From Shimia aestuarii (GTDB lineage Bacteria > Pseudomonadota > Alphaproteobacteria > Rhodobacterales > Rhodobacteraceae), in the NCBI RefSeq assembly GCF_900114635.1, contig NZ_FOTQ01000004.1, positions 1-64,000 of the forward strand: a stretch of 64,000 nt of DNA. Reading direction: 5' to 3'. Within the stretch, counting starts at the first letter, position 1; each line of letters starts with the position of its first letter. The notes under the pieces were generated by a model, which saw only the letters and a program-made list of their open reading frames with translations, searched no databases and was not told the DNA's origin. Shown piece after piece: positions 1-6,584 of the stretch. Made by a program: the position numbers and the translations under genes.

Positions 1-442
1 GGATCATCGGCAGGTAAATGACGACGCGGTCGCCCTTGCGCACGCCCAGTTCCTCGAGAATGTTGGCAAAACGGCAGACGCGGGTGTGCAGCTGTTTATA
101 GGTGATGTGCTGCGCCGCCTCGTTGGGATCGTCGGGCTCAAAGATGATCGCGGTCTGATCGGCGCGGGTCTCCAGATGCCGGTCGATGCAGTTGGCGCTG
201 ACGTTCAGCGTGCCGTCCTCGAACCACTTGATGTCGATCTCACCGGGCGCGAAGGACGTGCTCTTGACCTTGGTGAACGGCTTGATCCAGTCGATCCGCT
301 TGCCATGCTCGGCCCAGAACGCCTCCGGATCGGCAATCGACGCGGCATACATCGCATCATAAGTCGCCCCATCCGCATGCGCGTGCGCAACAAGTGCAGA
401 TGACGGCGGGTAGGTGCGGTTTTCGGTGGATTCAGACGACAT
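1..442 (-). CDS. acsA: Acetyl-CoA synthetase, N-terminal part (cut by window edge)
   Basis: Activates acetate to acetyl-CoA via acetyl-AMP in the cytoplasm. The leftward frame starts at 442 and stays open to the window edge (about 147 residues). It reads like the N-terminal domain of AMP-forming acetyl-CoA synthetases, with [19 protein letters not shown], then [20 protein letters not shown] and a [15 protein letters not shown] segment at the edge. These are the usual landmarks before the AMP-binding core. A GGAGG ribosome site sits just upstream of the ATG. The adenylation motifs and C-terminal lid lie outside the window. The long AT-rich upstream gap holds candidate regulatory sites. Confidence 0.93.
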   Translation of the reverse strand, partial: MSSESTENRTYPPSSALVAHAHADGATYDAMYAASIADPEAFWAEHGKRIDWIKPFTKVKSTSFAPGEIDIKWFEDGTLNVSANCIDRHLETRADQTAIIFEPDDPNEAAQHITYKQLHTRVCRFANILEELGVRKGDRVVIYLPMI

Positions 443-577
443 AGAGGCTCCTCCCTCGGTACAAGAATGCGGATCTGGAAAAAGAGCCCTGGCAGGTGGC
501 AGAGCATTATCCAGTTGCCAGAGGATCATATTGCAGACTGAAAATAAGGGAATAAGCTACGGAAACATAACAAAGTT

Positions 578-655
578 TTTGTAAAGTATTTTCCATTCAT
601 TGCTGTAGGTTTGTAAAATCTCTTAGTTTCACAGAAAATTTACTGTATTTGCAAT
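578..655. promoter_or_regulatory. TTTGTAAA-type repeats in the acsA upstream gap
   Basis: The 443-969 gap holds no gene I can support. Its left half is markedly AT-rich for this genome and contains TTTGTAAA at 578-585 and 610-617, then TTTGCAAT at 648-655. TTTGCAAA-like pairs are known operators of RamB/PccR/ScfR-type short-chain acyl-CoA regulators in actinobacteria and Rhodobacteraceae. Their place ahead of acsA suggests such control. This is inference from motif shape only; spacing between copies is 32 and 38 bp, not the tight tandem of the best-studied sites. Confidence 0.35.
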
Positions 656-969
656 GGTTTGGTGGCGCGCTTTGCGGGGATGGATCGGCGTGGCAGTTTA
701 CCGGGCGGAAGCTGTTAGCGCTTATACCCACTACTGGGGAGGTGTGACAAATCGCGTCACGGTCTTGTCGCGGCAGGATTCGAAACGATGAAACGCCGCC
801 CGACTTTGTCCCCGAGCGCCCCCGAGTTGCCCCAATCTTATCGCGATTCTACCCAAAGATGACCCGATTGCCTGACTAGGGTTCGAAAAGCTCCAAATCC
901 ATCGGGGCGATTGTGACTAGAAGATTGAGGCGAACGTGTAGGGTTTCGTCTGTCCCGGAGGGCAGCGCT

Positions 970-1845
970 TTGGAGCTGATGCAGGACAAGGCAGGAGTGC
1001 GGGTCAAACCGCAGGGCGCGCAGTGGCACGCGGTCGTGCGGTCGCGTCTGGCGGGCCGGCTCGAAGGCATCGCGCGGATCGTTTCCGGGCGCAAATCTGG
1101 CGCGGCGCTTGAATTCGACCTGATCCGCTATGGCAGCACTGCGATGTCTCTGGAAGTGCGCGCGGGCGGGCGTCGCGCCTATCTCAAACTGTTTGATCCG
1201 GCCCATACCGACTATGCCTACCAACGGGAAAAGGCCGCACTTTGCGCCCTGCGGGAAAGTGGGCTGGTGCCGCGCATTCTCGCCTACGCGGACAAGCCGC
1301 GGTTTCTTCTGTGCGAATGGTCCGGCGCGGCGGCAGAGGCCGAAGGCAACGCGTCCCTCAGTCCGACCCAGTTCGCAGAGAAGCTGGGGGTCTGGCTGGC
1401 GGAGCTGGACAGCGTCGTGCCGAGCGAAGATGCCTGTGGCAATTGGTATACCTACCTGCAGCAATTCAGCGGTGTGTTTGATATGGAACGCATCCGCATT
1501 GCGCGGGACATGCTGTCCGAGATCCCGCTTTGCGGGCGGGCCATGTCGCGCAACGATACCGCGCTGACAAGTTTCCTGAACAGCGCGGAAGGTCATCTGA
1601 TGGGCTGTGATTTCGAGCGGGCGCAGATGCGGCCGCGCGGCTGGGACTACGTGTTGGGATATATCGGGCTGATCGAACAGTTTCCCGAGAACACGGGGGC
1701 CGTGCTCGAAGCATATTCGGCGGGCTTCTCACGGGCGCACAAGGGGGCCCTGATCGTCGAGGAGCTGAATGTGGTGTCCCGTATTCTCTATACTGCGCGC
1801 GCCATGGCCGACGGGCGCGCGGCGCAACTGATCTCGTGGCAGTAA
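970..1845 (+). CDS. Hypothetical protein with kinase-like (phosphotransferase) N-lobe
   Basis: No family is recognised with confidence. Residues near 75-125 look like the N-lobe of an aminoglycoside/choline-kinase fold: a YLKLFDP strand with a possible ATP-site lysine, then YQREKAALCALRESGLVPRI and a hydrophobic strand FLLCEW that could be the hinge. The C-terminal half carries MGCDFERAQMRPRGWDYVLG, which might stand for the catalytic loop region, but no clean HxDxxxxN motif is visible. The start is chosen at a TTG preceded by GGAGG with 8-nt spacing; a GTG at 913 and an ATG at 979 are in frame. It is monocistronic, followed by the displaced dusA promoter region. Confidence 0.6.
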   Translation: MELMQDKAGVRVKPQGAQWHAVVRSRLAGRLEGIARIVSGRKSGAALEFDLIRYGSTAMSLEVRAGGRRAYLKLFDPAHTDYAYQREKAALCALRESGLVPRILAYADKPRFLLCEWSGAAAEAEGNASLSPTQFAEKLGVWLAELDSVVPSEDACGNWYTYLQQFSGVFDMERIRIARDMLSEIPLCGRAMSRNDTALTSFLNSAEGHLMGCDFERAQMRPRGWDYVLGYIGLIEQFPENTGAVLEAYSAGFSRAHKGALIVEELNVVSRILYTARAMADGRAAQLISWQ

Positions 1846-2102
1846 CCCTGTCGCCACGGTGACGGATCAATCAAACAGATTGCGTAAGGTGCACGTCAAC
1901 TGATCGCACGGAGCGGCAGTGTCGGAGTTGTCAATTGCTTGAACAATGCGAAGGACCCGTGCAATAGCCCCTTTCCCGGATCGCTGTTTGCGCTTGCCGG
2001 ATGTGTTACACCGTAGAGCGCGCGATTCGAATTTCCCCGGAAGCAACGTGAAATCCGGAGAGGCGTGCGGCACGGAATCCCGGTTCATGAGAGTTTGGCC
2101 AC
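1846..2102. other. Intergenic region, presumably the original dusA upstream region
   Basis: I see no convincing gene here. Short open frames on both strands have no recognisable content. Because the severed 5' end of dusA follows directly at 2103, this stretch most likely held the native dusA promoter and leader before the element inserted. Confidence 0.4.
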
Positions 2103-2155
2103 TTGAAACACAGCGTAGAAAAGGCAGCCCGGTTGAGCGTGGCACCCATGATGGA
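2103..2155 (+). pseudogene. dusA: Severed native 5' end of dusA (left junction remnant)
   Basis: A rightward frame from a TTG at 2103 reads KHSVEKAARLSVAPMMD and then diverges at the element boundary. The intact dusA copy 14 kb away reads RAARLSIAPMMDWTDRHC at the matching place. The similarity of frame and sequence shows that 2103-2155 is the original dusA N-terminus cut off by integration. An in-frame TGA at 2088 limits how far upstream the gene could start. Excision between the two CCCATGATGGA copies would rejoin these codons to the downstream gene in frame. Confidence 0.85.
2145..2155 (+). other. Left attachment-site core (att direct repeat)
   Basis: CCCATGATGGA, identical to 16238-16248. 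Bases on either side differ between the two copies, so strand exchange took place within or next to this core. To the left is host dusA sequence, to the right element sequence. Confidence 0.8.
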
Positions 2156-2220
2156 TTGTGTCGACACATGGGCGCAATACGGCGCAATTACATACGCTTA
2201 GGCGAATCGGTCAGGCTTGC

Positions 2221-2239
2221 GTTTGCAGATTTGTTTGCA
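2221..2239 (+). repeat. Left-arm GTTTGCA repeats (putative integrase arm sites)
   Basis: GTTTGCA at 2221-2227 and 2233-2239, 12 bp apart, about 65 bp inside the left junction. The same heptamer occurs five times in the right arm between the integrase gene and dusA. Short direct repeats on both arms of an attachment site are how tyrosine integrases of the lambda type bind with their N-terminal domains. Confidence 0.55.
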
Positions 2240-2256
2240 GTCACAGCGGGTGTCGG

Positions 2257-2736
2257 TCATTTCTTGGCGCTCCGATGCGCCGCGACACGGCATTTGGTGC
2301 TGCAATACTTCTGACGTGCATGGGTGCCGGGTTCCAGCGTCTCGCCACAGTGTTTACAGACGCGCGACCCACGCGCCATGTCTTCTGCCACACGGTCCGC
2401 TTGGCGCTTCTCACGGCGCATACGGGCGTTCTCGCCCCGCTGTTCGACCACGCGGGCCGCGAGTTCGCAGACCCGATCCATGTCGCCCTGTTCAAGCGCG
2501 ACGTACATGTGACCCGTCAAATCACCGATTGCGACTTTGGCGGTATCCAGCGAAGAACGCGCACCCGACCGCATGATGCGGTCAAACAGGTCTTGGGCCG
2601 TTTCGCCGCGTTCGTTCTGTTCGTGAGGCTCGTACCGTGGTTCGTTCGTCCACGCATATTTGTGGATGTGATACCAACCCCGACGGCTGGCTTCGACTTC
2701 AGCCTTGGCAAAGGCGATTGCTTCCCCTTGGTTCAT
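2257..2736 (-). CDS. Zinc-ribbon-ended hypothetical protein of the element
   Basis: A 159-residue protein of unknown role. The C-terminus carries a CKHC ... CSTKC arrangement (residues about 131-151), a four-cysteine zinc ribbon followed by RVAAHRSAKK, which is basic and could bind nucleic acid. The middle is rich in Arg/Glu and likely helical. The chosen ATG at 2736 has AGGA six bases upstream; an in-frame ATG lies two codons earlier at 2742. It is the last leftward gene of the element, and an array of inverted 15-bp sites lies just upstream. A regulatory role is a guess from that context. Confidence 0.6.
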   Translation of the reverse strand: MNQGEAIAFAKAEVEASRRGWYHIHKYAWTNEPRYEPHEQNERGETAQDLFDRIMRSGARSSLDTAKVAIGDLTGHMYVALEQGDMDRVCELAARVVEQRGENARMRREKRQADRVAEDMARGSRVCKHCGETLEPGTHARQKYCSTKCRVAAHRSAKK

Positions 2737-2748
2737 TGTCATTCCTGT

Positions 2749-2860
2749 AACGCAAAGTGTCATGTCGCAATTTAGTAGATGACATTTTGCGTTACATACA
2801 AGCGTGACGTGGCGTAACGCAAAGTGTCGTCGGAGAAATTCACTCACGACATTTTGCGTT
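2749..2860. promoter_or_regulatory. Four 15-bp sites forming two inverted repeats (operator-like)
   Basis: AACGCAAAGTGTCAT at 2749-2763 faces ATGACATTTTGCGTT at 2779-2793. AACGCAAAGTGTCGT at 2816-2830 faces ACGACATTTTGCGTT at 2846-2860. Each pair is an inverted repeat with one mismatch and loops of about 15 bp. The two pairs are 67 bp apart. The first site begins 13 bp upstream of the zinc-ribbon gene start, as expected for an operator or autoregulatory array; an iteron-type role is also possible. Confidence 0.7.
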
Positions 2861-3058
2861 TCCGGGTCCGGGATCAAGTCGCCTTCCTGCGGCTCTGGTA
2901 GCCAGCTTCCACGGCCCGATTGACGGGTCTTTTTTGGCGGTTTCCAATCCGCCAGAATCCACACCACCATTTTCCTCAGTATTTTCAACGGGTTGGTCAG
3001 AGTGCGTAGAATCCGGCATTTGCAGGATTCCACGCACCTTCCAGTCTGACACACCCAC
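2840..3058 (-). CDS. Small hypothetical protein, partial duplicate of its neighbour
   Basis: A 72-residue open frame from a GTG at 3058. After the short start GVSDWKVRGILQMPD it carries HSDQPVENTEENGG and DSGGLETAKKD, which recur almost unchanged in the upstream gene at 3077-3406. The remainder (PSIGPWKLATRAAGRR) is unique. No family is recognised. The near-perfect 79-bp DNA repeat behind the shared segment shows a recent local duplication, so this could be a functional paralogue or a duplication relic. The 3' end overlaps the inverted operator-like sites. Confidence 0.4.
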   Translation of the reverse strand: MGVSDWKVRGILQMPDSTHSDQPVENTEENGGVDSGGLETAKKDPSIGPWKLATRAAGRRLDPGPGNAKCRE

Positions 3059-3419
3059 CGACCCGGCAATGGTGCGTTACGAGTTGAGGCGGCGCATGGC
3101 TTTGGTGTCTGGGTCCGTCTGCTTGTTGCTATTAGCAACGACCGTATGTTGATTGCCCGCTGCATTCAGGGAGAGCGCGCCATCACGGACCTGACTGGCA
3201 AGGTTGAGGCGGCGCATGGCTTTGGTGTCTTTGTCGTCAGATGAGGAAGGGGTATTACCCCCTCCGCTGTGCTGGTTACTGCCATTGTTTTCACGGTCTT
3301 TTTTGGCGGTTTCCAATCCGCCAGAATCCACACCACCATTTTCCTCAGTGTTTTCAACGGGTTGGTCAGAGTGTCCCATTTCCTGCATTTGCAGGATTCG
3401 GGACACCGACCCGGCAATG
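2926..3419. repeat. Local duplication: 79-bp and 28-bp repeat modules
   Basis: A 79-bp module at 2926-3004 recurs at 3295-3373 with a single difference (offset 369 bp), followed in both by GCATTTGCAGGATTC. A 28-bp module at 3083-3110 recurs at 3203-3230 (offset 120). CCGACCCGGCAATG occurs at 3058-3071 and 3406-3419. The stretch thus consists of partly reshuffled duplicates, which code on the minus strand for repeated peptide blocks. Confidence 0.85.
3077..3406 (-). CDS. Small hypothetical protein with internal peptide repeat
   Basis: A 109-residue frame from a GTG at 3406, 14 bp past the tape-measure stop. It contains HSDQPVENTEENGG and DSGGLETAKKD (shared with the next small gene), a Ser/Gly/Asn-rich linker, and the block DTKAMRRLN twice, about 40 residues apart and the second at the very end. 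Between the blocks LASQVRDGALSLNAAGNQ looks helical. No family is recognised. The coding frame is kept through both DNA repeats, which supports real coding, but its composition is linker-like. The start is uncertain since other in-frame starts overlap the upstream gene. Confidence 0.45.
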   Translation of the reverse strand: MSRILQMQEMGHSDQPVENTEENGGVDSGGLETAKKDRENNGSNQHSGGGNTPSSSDDKDTKAMRRLNLASQVRDGALSLNAAGNQHTVVANSNKQTDPDTKAMRRLNS

Positions 3420-5027
3420 TCAGGTCGCCTTCCTGCGCACCGGGTAGCCCGCTTCCAGCGCGCGGGCAAAGGTTCCCTGTCCGCTGGCCATGGACTTGCT
3501 GAAATCGTTGCGCACGGCTTCCAGCGCCTGTCCGATGATCACGTGGCGTTCACCCTCGCGATCCTCAACCTGCACCTGCGCGCCCGTGTAATTGTGGATC
3601 ACAACCGGGCTGGCACCGACACCAAGGTTCCCCGATCCGTCCCTTTGCAAAGGCACAATGGCCTCTGGACCCGCTTCACCCATCAGCCCCGCACCGCCCG
3701 ACATGGGGAAGAGTGTCGGTCCGTTGACGATCCCGCCTTTGCCGAACCGCTGGATGCCAGCAAGACCTTGAATGATGGATTGCATGGTGTTGGTCGGGTT
3801 GCCGGGGATGCCGCCAAAGGCCGACATGAGCGAATTCACGATGATCGCGCGCACCATGATCTTGGCCAGATCGTTGAGGACCGAGCGCGCGAAGTCTTTG
3901 AACGCCAACTCGCCCGTCACCAGACCGTCCACAAAATCATCCAGCGCGCTGCTTGCCACACCGCCAAGGGCCACATCCAGCGACTCGCCAAACTGGTCGG
4001 CCTGTCGTTCTGCTTCGATCAGCTTGTCGATGACCTTTTCCACATCGGAGACCAAATTGTCGGCACCAGTGGCACCGCCACCGCCTGTACTGGTATCCGT
4101 CTGACGAGCGGCCCGACGACGACCCTCAAGGATGCGTTCCCACGCAAGTTCCCCAGCGGTCGGTGGCAAGTCCCCAGCCGCCCATGGCGGGACGTCACCG
4201 GACACAATGCCCGAACGGGTCGCGGCGGTGTAGTAGCCTGCACCAAGCGACAATTCATCGGCCAGCCGTCCAGCTTCGTCTGCCGCGCCACGCAGCCAGT
4301 CGTACCAGTTCGCGATCTGGTTGCTGATCGCCTCAACAAACGGCACGGCGCGCTCATGGGCCGCAGTCTGCGCGTTGAGGGCAATGACGGCCTCTTCCGC
4401 CGCCTTGACACGATCCTGCGCTGTCTTCAGGCGCAGGTCTTCCAGTGCCTGCCCGCGCGCGCCACCGACGCCTGTTGTAAGGCGCTCTTCGACTTTCCGC
4501 AGTTCCTCCAAAGCTTTCGTGTAGTTGTCGAGCGCCGCTTGTTGTTCAGGCGTGATCGACCACTGGATGCGCTGGGTCGCGCGCTCCAAATCGCGCGTCG
4601 CTTGGCGGGTCTCTTCCAGCGTCTTCTTGAAGGCGTTCAAACCCTCATCGGTTTTGAGGATTTGCGTCCCGAAAGCGGCCAACACACCCGTGGCAACCGT
4701 GAAGGCGATCCCCCAAGGTCCGCTCAACAGATACGACATCTGATTCAACTGCTGAGACGCACTCACCAGAACATTTTGATTATTGCCGATCTGAACGAGG
4801 AAATCGCCCATCTGGACGCCAGCTTGTTGAGCAAAGCGACCGTTGGATTTTAATGCACGATTTGTGTTTGTCGTGGCGCGGGTGAATTTCTTCGCCTCTA
4901 CTTCGGCCCGGTCAAATTGGGCTGTGAAATTCGCGATCTGTCGGTTCGTATCGCGGATGGTCCGCTTCACCTGATCGGCATCAATGTCCAGAACAACCTG
5001 ATGATAAGATGCGGTACGTTCATTCAT
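3420..5027 (-). CDS. Phage tail tape-measure protein
   Basis: A 535-residue protein expected to set tail length and assist DNA entry. The N-terminal 150 residues are coiled-coil-like (DQVKRTIRDTNRQIANFTAQ ...), followed by a hydrophobic stretch near residues 100-125 (LLSGPWGIAFTVATGVLAAF). The C-terminus has the typical lambda-gpH/Mu-type ending: FGKGGIVNGPTLFPMS then GLMGEAGPEAIVPL. The gene overlaps the end of the upstream gene by 8 bp. At 535 residues it would specify a short tail if used directly. It is the clearest tail gene in the element; no major tail tube, tail assembly chaperone or baseplate gene is recognised beside it. Confidence 0.85.
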   Translation of the reverse strand: MNERTASYHQVVLDIDADQVKRTIRDTNRQIANFTAQFDRAEVEAKKFTRATTNTNRALKSNGRFAQQAGVQMGDFLVQIGNNQNVLVSASQQLNQMSYLLSGPWGIAFTVATGVLAAFGTQILKTDEGLNAFKKTLEETRQATRDLERATQRIQWSITPEQQAALDNYTKALEELRKVEERLTTGVGGARGQALEDLRLKTAQDRVKAAEEAVIALNAQTAAHERAVPFVEAISNQIANWYDWLRGAADEAGRLADELSLGAGYYTAATRSGIVSGDVPPWAAGDLPPTAGELAWERILEGRRRAARQTDTSTGGGGATGADNLVSDVEKVIDKLIEAERQADQFGESLDVALGGVASSALDDFVDGLVTGELAFKDFARSVLNDLAKIMVRAIIVNSLMSAFGGIPGNPTNTMQSIIQGLAGIQRFGKGGIVNGPTLFPMSGGAGLMGEAGPEAIVPLQRDGSGNLGVGASPVVIHNYTGAQVQVEDREGERHVIIGQALEAVRNDFSKSMASGQGTFARALEAGYPVRRKAT

Positions 5028-5916
5028 TGCGGATGGCCTCCCGATTTCGGGCGATTGCCCTGAGTGTCAGATTGTCGGCGCGTTTGCCCTTCAGGCGCTG
5101 TCGTTTGCGGCGACGGATGTATTGGCGAATATTGCGACGTCGCGCGCCGAGTCGGGCTTTACCGCCCGGTTCTGCGGCTCTTGTGCGGAACGATCCGATA
5201 ACGCCGAATTCCATCACCGGGACCATCACCGCCGCGCCGGATGTTTTGCGGCGCGGGCCGCGAACATACTTGTGTCGCAGGGCAATCTCGGAATCCCAGC
5301 CCTGCGCGATCATGGTCGAAATCGTCAACGACATCAGCCCGCCCGTGGCACCCGTCACGCGCTCCAGCTTGCCCGAGTAGGGTGCAGCGGCGGCGATGGT
5401 AATCCGCGTCGGCTTCGGTTCAATCGTGTCGAGCGCGCCGATGTCGACCTGTTTGCCGTCGGCAAAAACAACGAGCATGTCACCATAAGCACCTTGGCTG
5501 TCGAGCCACGGGTATTGTTCGTACCGACCGAGCAGGAAATCCCATGCTTCTTTTGCGGCCTCTGCAACCCGCTCCAGCGGCGGTGCTTCAAGGTAAACGA
5601 TCCGCCCACCAAATTTGACGAGATTGGCATTCCATCCGCTGCGCTGGATTTTCGTGTCGATCACCATCGCGGTATCTGGTTCCACAGGATCGAAATCGCC
5701 TTGCGCCTGATACTTTGCGAGATATTCCGCCGCCAGATCAATGTGGGTCTTGCGAGTCGCGGTCACGATACTCTCACCGATCTGCCTGTAGAGTTCATTG
5801 CGCGCGGCGACCCGGTTGAGGTTGATCTTGCCATATTTGTTCTTGCGCGCGCCCTTGAAGGACACGGGCCGCACGCCCTTGCGGTAAGCGTTGTCAGGGA
5901 CGGTCGGAAGTCTCAT
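5020..5916 (-). CDS. Unknown element protein between capsid and tape-measure genes
   Basis: A 298-residue protein, family not recognised. It has a basic N-terminus (GARKNKYGKINLNRVAARNE), a mixed central region with WDFLLGRYEQYPWLDSQGAYGD, and an extremely Arg/Lys-rich C-terminus from about residue 225 on (GPRRKTSGAA, then RRRNIRQYIRRRKRQRLKGK). The position between capsid and tape measure suggests a head-tail joining or minor virion role; the basic tail could contact packaged DNA. It starts with an ATGA overlap with the preceding gene and overlaps the tape-measure start, so translation is probably coupled. Confidence 0.6.
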   Translation of the reverse strand: MRLPTVPDNAYRKGVRPVSFKGARKNKYGKINLNRVAARNELYRQIGESIVTATRKTHIDLAAEYLAKYQAQGDFDPVEPDTAMVIDTKIQRSGWNANLVKFGGRIVYLEAPPLERVAEAAKEAWDFLLGRYEQYPWLDSQGAYGDMLVVFADGKQVDIGALDTIEPKPTRITIAAAAPYSGKLERVTGATGGLMSLTISTMIAQGWDSEIALRHKYVRGPRRKTSGAAVMVPVMEFGVIGSFRTRAAEPGGKARLGARRRNIRQYIRRRKRQRLKGKRADNLTLRAIARNREAIRNE

Positions 5917-6152
5917 TGCAGGACGCGCTCCCCAAAGCTGAGAATGCGATGCAGAAGTTCTTCTCCATCGCCCATCTGGACGCCTTCGATGTGATGTGCC
6001 AGCGCCACCGGATCAGGGAAGGGATCGGACCGCACGAGACGCCACACATCACGGCATAGGGCCGTCACGTGACGCGCGAATGCTTCGTCATCCTCAGCGG
6101 CCCAAGCGAGCCGCAGGGCTATGCCGATTTCATCCTGCAGCACGATCCGCAT
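5913..6152 (-). CDS. Small acidic hypothetical protein of the element
   Basis: A 79-residue protein (MRIVLQDEIGIALRLAW ...) rich in Asp/Glu and Leu, likely all helical, of unknown function. Its end overlaps the next start by 4 bp and its start overlaps the end of the 59-residue gene upstream. Size and position would suit a small head-tail completion or chaperone protein, but nothing in the sequence shows this. Confidence 0.55.
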   Translation of the reverse strand: MRIVLQDEIGIALRLAWAAEDDEAFARHVTALCRDVWRLVRSDPFPDPVALAHHIEGVQMGDGEELLHRILSFGERVLQ

Positions 6153-6309
6153 CAATCAGTTGGAGAATGGTGAGCCTGCGCTCGTTCAGGTCACGCATGG
6201 TCTCGCTGACGTCAGCGCCGGGGGTCTTCTGCATCGCCGCGCCGTCGAGTAGCGCCTGTCTGATCAGGTCGAGTATCAACGAGTTGACGGTTTCCAGATC
6301 GGGATTCAT
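6130..6309 (-). CDS. 59-residue hypothetical protein of the element
   Basis: A short leftward gene starting MNPDLETVNSLILDLIRQ and ending TILQLIDADRAAG. Its ATG forms an ATGA overlap with the stop of the preceding 92-residue gene, and its end overlaps the following gene by 23 bp, so it fits exactly into the coupled series. It appears helical. Function unknown. Confidence 0.6.
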   Translation of the reverse strand: MNPDLETVNSLILDLIRQALLDGAAMQKTPGADVSETMRDLNERRLTILQLIDADRAAG

Positions 6310-6584
6310 GTCAGTGCCCCCTTCAACAATTGAGCCAGCGCCTTCGGTCCGTTGGTCTCGGCGTAGACCTTTGCCGCGCCGATGTATTGCCCAGCATCGG
6401 CAGGGGTGGCTTTGCGGCCTTCAGGCGCGACCCAGACCGTCGCCTGCGCAGGCAGGTTCAGGTCAACGAGATACGCGCCGATGGCGGCGTTCAGAGCGCC
6501 GGGGTGGGTCAGTGTGGCGCGGTGTGCGCCGTTGATGCTGATGCGGGCCGTGATGGCGTCGTCATGGTCGATTGAGACGATCAT
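6306..6584 (-). CDS. Hypothetical protein downstream of capsid gene
   Basis: A 92-residue protein beginning MIVSIDHDDAITARISINGA, directly abutting the capsid stop codon. Alternating hydrophobic residues in the first 60 residues suggest a beta-sandwich; the C-terminus is Ala-rich helix. Genes in this position often encode capsid decoration or head completion proteins, but no family motif is visible. Coupled by ATGA overlap to the next gene. Confidence 0.55.
   Translation of the reverse strand: MIVSIDHDDAITARISINGAHRATLTHPGALNAAIGAYLVDLNLPAQATVWVAPEGRKATPADAGQYIGAAKVYAETNGPKALAQLLKGALT

Noticed and set aside
2005-2040. tRNA gene near the left junction (GATTCGAAT resembles a T-loop)
   Set aside because: The bases on both sides cannot pair as a T-stem and no acceptor stem or anticodon arm is present; the insertion target is dusA, not a tRNA.
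2926-3373. Insertion-sequence ends
   Set aside because: The repeats are direct copies with coding content, without transposase or terminal inverted repeats.
3204-4853. 549-codon plus-strand frame opposite the tape-measure gene
   Set aside because: No domain and no ribosome site; the minus-strand tape-measure protein explains the region and is coupled with its neighbours.
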